NCBI GenBank assembly: GCA_937875295.1
Contig: CALLXS010000101.1
Span: 1 to 64,000 of the forward strand
Reading direction: 5' to 3'
From: an uncultured bacterium
GTDB taxonomy: Bacteria; Bacteroidota; Ignavibacteria; Kapaibacteriales; UBA2268
DNA length: 64,000 nt
Positions 55,893 through 63,693 of this stretch are shown in pieces; within the stretch, counting starts at the first letter, position 1, and every line of letters starts with the position of its first letter. Below the pieces are notes generated by a model, which was not told the origin of the DNA, did no database searches, and saw nothing but the letters and a program-made list of their open reading frames with translations. The position numbers were made by a program, and so were the translations under genes.

Positions 55893-56747
55893 TTAATCCT
55901 CAACTAATTTAATTGCTTCGTACTTTTCGCAAGATTCTACACATTTCCCGCAATCTACACATAGAGTAGAATCTATTTTGGCAACATGATTATTATATTT
56001 AATGGCATCGTACTTTTCGCAAAATACTTTGCAGTCACCGCAAGAAGTACAAATATCTTGATTAATGGTAGGTTTTGCATAATCTAATGGATATAGCTTT
56101 GAAATTGCATTAAATTCATTACATTCTGCTAAACAAAGTCCGCAGTGATTACACAGCTCTTCATTTTTTGTAACTTTTGCTGGATTAATGGCTTCAAATG
56201 GGCATTTCCCCACACATTTTCCACATTTTGTACATTTAGATAAATCAATAATACATTTATCTTTTATCGTAATTGCACCAAATTCACAAGCTAATTGGCA
56301 CTGATGATGGCAGTTAGTAGGTTTGCACTTATTACGTATGGAATAAGTTTCTTTGGAATATGATATGCAATTCCCTTCGTTTATACATTTTTCTATACAT
56401 TTACCACAACCTATACATTTATCCTCTAAAATATTATAAGTGGGAGTGGAGATAAATATTGCTTTATCTTTGCATTGGGGTTCGCAAGTGCCACATTCAA
56501 TGCATAGGTCTTGATTTATAAAATATTGTGTTTTTTGAGGCAAAAGGATTGCTTTATAATAGCAACTTTCTACACAATCACCGCACCCAGTGCATTTATC
56601 TTCGATAATAGCATATTTAGTTCTAAATGGACTTAATACATTTTTTGTACAAGAACTCATAAATAAACTACCTGAGCATATTCCTATACCTAAAATTCCA
56701 CAATCTTTTAGGAATTTTCTTCTGTTATTAATTGATTTATTTTCCAT
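55893..56747 (-). CDS. Tat-exported polyferredoxin with eight 4Fe-4S motifs
   Basis: A 284-residue iron-sulfur protein I cannot assign to a named family. The N-terminus NNRRKFLKDCGILGIG is a twin-arginine signal (R9-R10) followed by a possible lipobox at FMSSC (Cys33), so it should be exported folded and perhaps lipid-anchored. Eight cysteine quartets follow: Cys 52-62, 82-92, 111-121, 141-154, 172-182, 199-209, 233-243 and 263-273. Seven are CxxCxxCxxxC; the fourth is CxxxxCxxxCxxxC. The protein could carry up to eight [4Fe-4S] clusters, a linear electron wire. Its gene follows an outer-membrane barrel gene by 12 nt, which suggests electron transfer at or across the outer membrane. Confidence 0.82.
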   Translation of the reverse strand: MENKSINNRRKFLKDCGILGIGICSGSLFMSSCTKNVLSPFRTKYAIIEDKCTGCGDCVESCYYKAILLPQKTQYFINQDLCIECGTCEPQCKDKAIFISTPTYNILEDKCIGCGKCIEKCINEGNCISYSKETYSIRNKCKPTNCHHQCQLACEFGAITIKDKCIIDLSKCTKCGKCVGKCPFEAINPAKVTKNEELCNHCGLCLAECNEFNAISKLYPLDYAKPTINQDICTSCGDCKVFCEKYDAIKYNNHVAKIDSTLCVDCGKCVESCEKYEAIKLVED

Positions 56748-56759
56748 TTTGTTTTATTA

Positions 56760-58088
56760 TTAAATTGCAAATCTAAATTCAACTCTTCCGAAATAAGTGT
56801 CTTTTATTAATTTTGTGGAAGTAATATGCCCCCCAATTAAAGTTGTTTTTAGATGATTAAAAAATCTAGCGCTTAATTCTAAATCTAATTCTTTAGTGTG
56901 GCTACCATTTGTTTGGCCAGAATATTGTACTTTAAAATACATATTGTTTAACCAAGGAAAATCAAATTTTGTAAATAATTGAAAAACTGGCAAATCTAAT
57001 GCATCCATTTTCATTACTTCACCAATAAATAAATTAGTATATGAAGGATAAAACATTGTATTTTTATCTAATTCAATTTTGCCCACCATTGCTGCCCCAA
57101 TCAAAGAGTTATACCCTTCTCCGAGTTTAAATAATTTACTTAATTCAAGGAAATATCCAAAAGCTCTCTCTTTATATACATACTGATAAAGTAATTCAGT
57201 TTTTAAATTAATACTTAGTGGTAAATTAAATTTGGAAAACAGCCCACCATAGTATTTGTAATCAGGAAATACTTCACCAAATTCTCCGTAGAAAATACTT
57301 CCTACTTCGCTGACAAATGGGATATTTTCTGTATCAGTAGCAAATTCAGAAAATTCATCTTCATCGCCTTCAGATTCTGAATTAGTAACTGCTTTAGTTT
57401 CTTGACTACTATTATTTACCCATTTTACTGAAGCAGCATAGAAATTTGATTCTCCAAAATTCTGTCCTAAGAAATCTACTCTGCCACCTCTTGTAAGGTT
57501 ATAGACATGGCGAGTACCACAAAAATCTCCGTATCTAGCAAATTGCGCCAGTACAGTAGCAATATTTACTGCGTAAACCAAATTACCAGAACGATAGGAA
57601 GCACCTGCACCTACTACTCTTTCATCTACTAAGAAATAATCTTGTAATTTTGTAGTTTGTAGTCCTAATGAAAGCTTGATATTTTCTGAATTGAAATTGT
57701 AATAAAATTCTCTAAACCCCCAATGCTTTTTATCAACGGCAGAAAATTGTTCATAACCCGGATAATTAATAGTATCGTTCCCTTGCTTACCGGGACCGCC
57801 CTTAGAGTTATAAAAATTTTTATATCCACCTTCTACATAAAACTGATGCTTAGACTCCTTCAAATTTAAGCCTAAACCAGCTATTGCAAGACCATTTTTT
57901 ACATTTCTATCAGTCATTCCAGCCATTGCTCCAGTTAATTCAATACCCCCTACAAAATACTTAGAACCAAATAATGGCTTAATTTGAGTATTTAGAATGC
58001 TTCTGCAGTCCATCGAAGAATAGCTATTAATAGAATTCATAATTAAAAAACATATTATCGAGATTGCTCTAAAATGCTTTGAATTCAT
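56760..58088 (-). CDS. probable outer-membrane beta-barrel partner of the polyferredoxin
   Basis: A 442-residue protein of no family I recognise. Residues about 7-25 form a signal peptide (ISIICFLIMNSINSYSS). The rest is a Gly- and aromatic-rich series of alternating strands (YFVGGIELTGAMAGM, HQFYVEGGYKNFY, LKLSLGLQ-type NIKLSLGLQTTKL, YRSGNLVYAVNIATV, FYAASVKWV, LFIGEVMKM, MYFKVQYSG, LDLELSARFF, YFGRVEFRFAI), the profile of a 14-18-strand porin. An acidic loop (SESEGDEDEFSEFATDTE, about 238-255) is notable. It is the first gene of a two-gene operon with the polyferredoxin (12 nt). Confidence 0.65.
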   Translation of the reverse strand: MNSKHFRAISIICFLIMNSINSYSSMDCRSILNTQIKPLFGSKYFVGGIELTGAMAGMTDRNVKNGLAIAGLGLNLKESKHQFYVEGGYKNFYNSKGGPGKQGNDTINYPGYEQFSAVDKKHWGFREFYYNFNSENIKLSLGLQTTKLQDYFLVDERVVGAGASYRSGNLVYAVNIATVLAQFARYGDFCGTRHVYNLTRGGRVDFLGQNFGESNFYAASVKWVNNSSQETKAVTNSESEGDEDEFSEFATDTENIPFVSEVGSIFYGEFGEVFPDYKYYGGLFSKFNLPLSINLKTELLYQYVYKERAFGYFLELSKLFKLGEGYNSLIGAAMVGKIELDKNTMFYPSYTNLFIGEVMKMDALDLPVFQLFTKFDFPWLNNMYFKVQYSGQTNGSHTKELDLELSARFFNHLKTTLIGGHITSTKLIKDTYFGRVEFRFAI

Positions 58089-58352
58089 TGGTATTTATTA
58101 GTTCATTTATTAATTGAAATATTGTTTAATTACATTATTCACTTAGTAATTAAAAACACAAATTTATATAAATGCAAAAATATATAAATTAAATTTTAAA
58201 AAACTAATTCAATTAGAAAAAAAAATTTTAGACATTAAAAAACTAAAAAAGTTTAAATTATGTGCTAAGAAAATCGTAATTTTATGTTTTGTATATTAAA
58301 TCTTAAATAAAGTAATAAATTTAAATTATAAACAAATATAGGAATTATAATA

Positions 58353-59870
58353 ATGAAAAAATTAGTTTTATTAATCCTCGTAAGTACGTTAGCTATTGCA
58401 TTTATGAGTTGCAATAAACAAGAAGGAAATGTAATGAATACTGAACCGAAAGAAGTGCAAGAACTTAAAGACAAATTATCAGCATTTACTGAATATGAAA
58501 TAACTACTGATTTGTCTGCGCTTACAGAAAATGAGAAAAAAGTCGTGCAGAAATTAGTTGAAGCTGCTAAATTAGCTGATGTAATTTTCTGGAAGCAATC
58601 AAATGCTGATGGCATTGCTATCCGTGATTCTCTCGCTAAATTAAATACTCCATTTGCCAAAGATTTATTAAAATTTGTAAATATTAACTATGGTCCTTAT
58701 GACGTAATCTTTAGTCAAACTCGTTTCGTTGGTGATGGTCCGAGCAAAAAACCAGCCGGAGCTAATTTATATCCAGCTGATTTAACTAAAGAAGATTTCG
58801 AAAAATATGTGAAAGATCATCCAGAGCAAAAAGCAGAACTCGAAAGCCAATATACTATAGTTAAGCGTGATGGCGATAAATTAATCGCTGTTCCATATTA
58901 TAAAGAATATCCGGAAATTGAGCAAATCGCAAAATTGATTGATGAAGCAAGTGAATTTGCTGATGATCCATCATTAAAAAGATATTTAAAAATTAGAGCT
59001 AAAGCTTTTAGAACAGATGATTATTTTGAAAGCGATATGGCTTGGATGGATATGACTAAATCGAACATTGAGACTGTAATTGGACCTATTGAAAATTATT
59101 TAGATAATTTATTTAATTATAAAACAGCTTGGGAATGCGGTGTATTTGTAAAAGATGAAGAAGCAACAAAAGAATTACAAGTACTTAAATCAAAAATTGA
59201 TAATTTAGAACAGAATTTACCTTACGACAAAAAATATATTCGACCAAGTGCTGGCGGATTAGGTAATGTCTTAAATATTGTGAATGTAGTATATTTCGCT
59301 GGCGACTTCCAAGAAGCTGTGAAAACTATTGCTACTTCTCTGCCTAATGACCCAAAAGTCCATGAAATCAAAGGATCGAAAAAACTTATGTTCAAAAATA
59401 TGATGGAAGCGAAATTCGAGAAAATAGTGATGCCGATTGCTCAAGAATTAATGAGTGAAGAAGATGTAAAATTCGTTGATAAAAAAGCTTTTACAAGTTT
59501 CGTAACTCTTCACGAAATTTCTCATACTTTAGGTAGAGGCTTCGTATTTGGAAATGATAAATTATCGGTTCGCGCTGGAATGAAAGATTTATATTCTACT
59601 ATCGAAGAAGCAAAAGCAGACATATTAAGTATGTATAATCATCAATATTTAATTGAACAAAGCGTATATCCGCAAGATTATTTACGTAAAGCTACTGCTA
59701 CTTATTTAGCAGGTCTTTTCCGCTCAATGAGATTTGGTAAAGAAGAAGCTCACGGTGGTGCTAATTTCATTCAATTCAATTTCTTACGTTCTAACGGTGC
59801 GATTGAACTAGTAGATGGAAAATTTAAAATAAATAATGAAATATTTATGCAAAAATATGTATATATATGA
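58353..59870 (+). CDS. dipeptidyl peptidase III-like M49 lipoprotein, truncated by an in-frame TGA
   Basis: A zinc metallopeptidase of family M49 with a lipoprotein signal (KKLVLLILVSTLAIAFMSC). The zinc motif is HEISH (H387-H391), the pentapeptide form reported for Caldithrix abyssi DPP III and not the HEXXGH hexapeptide of eukaryotic enzymes; the third ligand Glu lies in EEAKAD (418-423). DPP III removes dipeptides from peptide N-termini; the lipoprotein signal places it at the periplasm or outer surface. This ORF ends at a TGA after KYVYI, but the same frame goes on for another 56 codons of family-like sequence (next entry). A nonsense mutation or a base error is likely. Confidence 0.85.
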   Translation: MKKLVLLILVSTLAIAFMSCNKQEGNVMNTEPKEVQELKDKLSAFTEYEITTDLSALTENEKKVVQKLVEAAKLADVIFWKQSNADGIAIRDSLAKLNTPFAKDLLKFVNINYGPYDVIFSQTRFVGDGPSKKPAGANLYPADLTKEDFEKYVKDHPEQKAELESQYTIVKRDGDKLIAVPYYKEYPEIEQIAKLIDEASEFADDPSLKRYLKIRAKAFRTDDYFESDMAWMDMTKSNIETVIGPIENYLDNLFNYKTAWECGVFVKDEEATKELQVLKSKIDNLEQNLPYDKKYIRPSAGGLGNVLNIVNVVYFAGDFQEAVKTIATSLPNDPKVHEIKGSKKLMFKNMMEAKFEKIVMPIAQELMSEEDVKFVDKKAFTSFVTLHEISHTLGRGFVFGNDKLSVRAGMKDLYSTIEEAKADILSMYNHQYLIEQSVYPQDYLRKATATYLAGLFRSMRFGKEEAHGGANFIQFNFLRSNGAIELVDGKFKINNEIFMQKYVYI

Positions 59871-60041
59871 ATTGAAAAAAAATCTAAAATTGTTCTTACA
59901 TTAGAAGCAGAAGGCGACTATGTCGGAGCCACAGATCTTATTGCTAAATATGGTCACGAAAATAAAGAAATCGAAGATGCAATTGCAAAATTGTCTAAAA
60001 TACCAAGAGATTTAGATACAAAATATAATATTAAGTACTAA
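59871..60041 (+). pseudogene. in-frame C-terminal remainder of the M49 peptidase after the internal TGA
   Basis: Directly after the TGA at 59868-59870 and in the same frame lie 56 codons to a TAA at 60039: IEKKSKIVLTLEAEGDYVGA, then a helical ATDLIAKYGHENKEI and KLSKIPRDLDTKY. This is the expected C-terminal helical end of bacterial M49 proteins (LxxEGDYxxAxxLIxKYG...IPxDL). Restoring one sense codon gives a 562-residue protein, the usual size. No start codon or RBS precedes it, so it cannot be a gene on its own. Confidence 0.75.
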
Positions 60042-60187
60042 TGAATTTGAGAACAGAAAAAATATTTTAAGAAATAGAATTATATTTTATTAATTCTTTT
60101 ATAATATTTTTTTAATTAATCTTGAATTAAATAATTCTTGTAAAAATAAAGTTTAGTTATTATAATAAATAAATCAGTTAAAAAATT

Positions 60188-61327
60188 ATGTCTCAAAAAA
60201 GAACAAAAAAAGATAGCTATAAAATAGCTTGGTTACCCGGCGACGGTGTAGGAGTGGAAGTACTCGAAGCAACTAAAATTGTATTAGATAAGCTAAATTT
60301 CAAAGCTGAATATATCAATGGTGATATTGGCTGGGAATTCTGGTGCAAAGAAGGTGATGCCTTCCCAGAAAGAACAATAGAACTACTTAAAAATGTAGAT
60401 GCTGCAATGTTTGGTGCTATTACTTCAAAGCCAGTAAAAGCTGCTGAAGCAGAATTAGTACCAGAATTACGTGGGAAAGGATTAGTATATCGCTCTCCAA
60501 TTGTGAGAATGAGACAGACTTTCGATTTATATAATTGCCTAAGACCTTGCAAAGCATATCCGGGCAATCCACTAAATTATAAAGACAGTATAGACATAGT
60601 AGTATTTAGAGAAAATACTGAAGATATGTATTGCGGTGTGGAATTTAATCCAGTACCAAATGAACTAATTGATACATTAAATAAAATTTCTAAACCATTT
60701 GCGAAATTCGCTTCTCTTAAAGGAGATGAATATGCAATATCTTGCAAAATAAATACTCGCAAAGGGTCAGAAAGAATTATTCGAGCTGCTTTTGAATTTG
60801 CTAAAGAGCATAATCGCAAAAAAGTAACATTAGTACATAAAGCAAATGTAGTACGTGCTACTGATGGCTTATTCTTCGAAATAGCAAAAGAAGTTGCAAA
60901 GGAATATCCTGAAATTTATATGGATGATGCTAACATCGACGCAATGACTATGTGGTTACTAAAAAATCCAGATAATTATGATGTATTAGTTGCTCCTAAT
61001 TTATATGGTGATATTATAAGCGATTTGGCTGCTCAAATGGTAGGAGGTCTAGGCTTTGGTTGCTCAGGAAATATAGGAGAAAATTTGGGTGTATTCGAGC
61101 CTTCTCATGGTTCGGCTCCTAAATATACTGGTTTATATAAAGTAAATCCTATTGCTACAATTCTTGCTGCAAAAATGATGTTGGATTGGTTAGGCGAAAT
61201 CGAAATGGCAAATAAAATTGAAAAAGCAGTAGAAGATGTAATTAAAGAAGGCAAAGTAAGAACTTATGATATGGGAGGAGCAAATACAACTCTCGAAATG
61301 GGTCAAGCTATAGCCGACAAAATATAG
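60188..61327 (+). CDS. isocitrate/isopropylmalate dehydrogenase family protein
   Basis: A 379-residue beta-decarboxylating dehydrogenase, probably isocitrate dehydrogenase of the TCA cycle. Motifs: WLPGDGVGVEVLEATKIVL, FRENTEDMYCGVE (substrate-binding), the catalytic-lysine region HKANVVRATDGLFF, and NLYGDIISDLAAQMVGGLGF with metal-binding Asp residues. The coenzyme loop reads HGSAPKYTG; the Lys-Tyr pair equals E. coli IDH K344-Y345 and points to NADP+. The isocitrate loop is RSPIVRMRQ: the Ser is kept but the usual Asn two residues later is Ile. Isopropylmalate or homoisocitrate dehydrogenase is a weaker alternative; no leu genes are near. Confidence 0.85.
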   Translation: MSQKRTKKDSYKIAWLPGDGVGVEVLEATKIVLDKLNFKAEYINGDIGWEFWCKEGDAFPERTIELLKNVDAAMFGAITSKPVKAAEAELVPELRGKGLVYRSPIVRMRQTFDLYNCLRPCKAYPGNPLNYKDSIDIVVFRENTEDMYCGVEFNPVPNELIDTLNKISKPFAKFASLKGDEYAISCKINTRKGSERIIRAAFEFAKEHNRKKVTLVHKANVVRATDGLFFEIAKEVAKEYPEIYMDDANIDAMTMWLLKNPDNYDVLVAPNLYGDIISDLAAQMVGGLGFGCSGNIGENLGVFEPSHGSAPKYTGLYKVNPIATILAAKMMLDWLGEIEMANKIEKAVEDVIKEGKVRTYDMGGANTTLEMGQAIADKI

Positions 61328-61341
61328 TTGTTCTATAAAAA

Positions 61342-61381
61342 TAATTCCACCTCTAATAATAATCAGAGGTGGAATTTTTTA
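61342..61381. terminator. bidirectional intrinsic terminator
   Basis: ATTCCACCTCT (61343-61353) pairs with AGAGGTGGAAT and runs into T6. It serves the convergent IDH-like and glyS genes. Confidence 0.9.
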
Positions 61382-61424
61382 TTTACTTCCATTTTCATTC
61401 AGCATGAAAATACAAAATTGTCAT

Positions 61425-62846
61425 TTACCTAATCAATTTATCACTGATATAATTACTAATTTTATCCGCATTAATTCTCACTTGTTGCATTGAGTCTCTC
61501 TCGCGTATAGTAACTGTATTATCATTTAAAGTATCACCATCGATAGTAATGCAGAATGGCGTACCAATTTCATCTTGTCTACGGTATCGTCTTCCAATAG
61601 CACCGCTTGTGTCATATTGAGCTTTAAAGTTTTTCTGCACATCGTCAAATACTTTTTCAGCATATTCTGGCATTCCATCTTTATTAACTAATGGGAATAC
61701 TGCAGCTTTAATTGGTGATAATTGAGGTACAAATTTCATTACATTTCGAGTATCTTCTTTACCTGAATCATCAGTTAATTTTTCTTCAGTATAAGCATTA
61801 CAAAGAAATGCCATTAATCCTCTAGTTGTCCCACCGGAAGTTTCAATCACATAAGGCACATATCTATCTTTATTAACTGTATCGACATATTCTAATTTTT
61901 TGCCTGAAAATTCTTGATGAGCTTTTAGGTCAAAGTCAGTACGAGAATGAATACCTTCAATTTCTCCCCATCCGAATGGGAATAAATATTCTATATCACA
62001 GGCTTTATTTGCATAATGAGCTAATTTTTCATGATCTTTGAAGCGAATTACTTCTGGTGCCATTCCATTCTCAATGTACCAGTGCCATCTTTTTTCTTTC
62101 CAATATTCATACCACTCGAGTTCTGTACCGGGCTTAACAAAATATTGCATTTCCATTTGTTCAAATTCGCGAGTGCGGAATAGGAAATTCTTAGTGTTTA
62201 TTTCGTTTCGAAATGCTTTACCTATTTGAGCAATTCCAAAAGGTGGTTTCATTCTAGCACTATCCATAATATTTTTGAAATTCACGAAAATACCTTGTGC
62301 AGACTCTGGTCTTAAGTAAATTGTACTTGCTGAATCATCAACCGGTCCTAGGAAAGTCTTAAACATTAGATTAAAATTTCTAACTTCTGTCCAATCTGTA
62401 CCACCAGATACAGGGTCAGGAATACTGAAATTCATAATTATATTATAATAATCATTAGGTTCTTTAGCTTTTGAGAGTTCAATTTCTAATTTATCAGCAA
62501 TTTCATTTTTATTTTTTTTGCGTAATTTTTCAATATATTCTTCAATTAAATTATCAGCTCTGTAGCGACCTTTGCTAGCTTTGTTGTCTATCATTGGGTC
62601 AGAGAATTGAGTAATATGTCCGCTTGCTTCCCAAGTGCGAGGGTGCATTAAAATTGATGCGTCCACTCCTACAATATCTTGGCGATATGTCATAGCTTTC
62701 CACCAAGATTCTTTAATATTTTTTAGCAATTCTACTCCTAATGGTCCGAAATCCCAACAACCATTTAATCCACCATAAATTTCTGACGATTGAAATACAA
62801 AACCTCTTTGTTTTGCTAATGAAATGATAGTTTCTAATTTTATCAT
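61425..62846 (-). CDS. glyS: glycine-tRNA ligase, dimeric type
   Basis: Class II aminoacyl-tRNA synthetase charging tRNA-Gly, of the single-chain alpha2 type. The 473-residue protein begins LAKQRGFVFQSSEIYGGLNGCWDFGPLGVELLKNIKESWW, the family opening, and shows motif 2 IAQIGKAFRNEINTKNFLFRTREFEQMEMQYF, GGTTRGLMAFL (motif 3 region) and the anticodon-binding domain (VPQLSPIKAAVFPLVNKDG; GRRYRRQDEIGTPFCITID). It is monocistronic. Confidence 0.97.
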   Translation of the reverse strand: MIKLETIISLAKQRGFVFQSSEIYGGLNGCWDFGPLGVELLKNIKESWWKAMTYRQDIVGVDASILMHPRTWEASGHITQFSDPMIDNKASKGRYRADNLIEEYIEKLRKKNKNEIADKLEIELSKAKEPNDYYNIIMNFSIPDPVSGGTDWTEVRNFNLMFKTFLGPVDDSASTIYLRPESAQGIFVNFKNIMDSARMKPPFGIAQIGKAFRNEINTKNFLFRTREFEQMEMQYFVKPGTELEWYEYWKEKRWHWYIENGMAPEVIRFKDHEKLAHYANKACDIEYLFPFGWGEIEGIHSRTDFDLKAHQEFSGKKLEYVDTVNKDRYVPYVIETSGGTTRGLMAFLCNAYTEEKLTDDSGKEDTRNVMKFVPQLSPIKAAVFPLVNKDGMPEYAEKVFDDVQKNFKAQYDTSGAIGRRYRRQDEIGTPFCITIDGDTLNDNTVTIRERDSMQQVRINADKISNYISDKLIR

Positions 62847-63013
62847 AATAAATTTTTTAAATATTAAATTTGTTAAATTTTAGACTTCAAAATTACGAAA
62901 TAAAAGGAGAATTTACATTAAGTTTTTATTATTTAACTATTAAAATAAAAAACAATTATATCGTTTAATATTTTTTAATACTTTCTATTTTATAATATTT
63001 AGTGATAAATAAA

Positions 63014-63670
63014 ATGAATATAATTTTAATAGGACCTCCCGGTTCTGGCAAAGGTACTCAAGCAAAGATGATTTCTTCTAAGTATAATTTAGTTCATTTA
63101 TCTACTGGAGATATTATTCGAGAACAGATTAAAGCTAATACTGAATTAGGTAATATTGCCAAAACTTACATTGAACAAGGTAAACTATTGCCTGATGAAT
63201 ATTTAATTTCAATGATTAAATCATTTTTATCGAAAAAAGATGGTTCAAATGGATTCATTTTTGACGGTTTCCCGCGCACAATATCACAAGCTGAAACATT
63301 AGAAAAGATATTAGCTGAAAATGATTCGGAGTTAAATTCAGTTATAATATTAAATGTTAGCGATAAATTAATTATGGAAAGGTTAAGTGATCGCAGGATT
63401 TGTCCAGTGTGCAATGCTATTTACCATAATGTTTATAACCCACCAAAAAGTCCAGATGTCTGCGATTTAGATAATGCTTCTCTATTCCAAAGAGATGATG
63501 ACAAAGAAGAAACGATTGCTTATAGATTAAATGTATATCATAATATCACTAAACCATTGATAGAATTTTATCAAAAGAAAAATTTAATAGAGTTGATTGA
63601 TGGTTCATTACTTTTTGATGATGTATTTTCAGCAATTACTAATAAATTAGATATTATAGAAAATAAATAG
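63014..63670 (+). CDS. adk: adenylate kinase
   Basis: Adk interconverts ATP + AMP and 2 ADP. The 218-residue product has NIILIGPPGSGKGTQAKMIS (P-loop), STGDIIREQIK, FIFDGFPRTISQAETL (AMP binding), and a zinc-type LID: CPVCNAIYHNVYNPPKSPDVC with a final Asp/Cys pair. I start it at the ATG at 63014 (MNIILIGPPG) rather than the GTG at 63002, since the P-loop begins seven residues after the usual start. Confidence 0.96.
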   Translation: MNIILIGPPGSGKGTQAKMISSKYNLVHLSTGDIIREQIKANTELGNIAKTYIEQGKLLPDEYLISMIKSFLSKKDGSNGFIFDGFPRTISQAETLEKILAENDSELNSVIILNVSDKLIMERLSDRRICPVCNAIYHNVYNPPKSPDVCDLDNASLFQRDDDKEETIAYRLNVYHNITKPLIEFYQKKNLIELIDGSLLFDDVFSAITNKLDIIENK

Positions 63671-63693
63671 AAAAGAAAATGCATTAATTAATA

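Noticed and set aside
55893..56747. RnfB or NADH-quinone-oxidoreductase-type ferredoxin subunit
   Set aside because: No Rnf or Nuo neighbours, a Tat signal, eight motifs and an outer-membrane partner argue against it.
59868..59870. TGA read as a sense codon (selenocysteine or Trp/Gly code variant)
   Set aside because: TGA ends grpE, comF and the DeoC frame, so there is no genome-wide reassignment, and I see no strong SECIS-like hairpin just after it. A mutation or base error is simpler.
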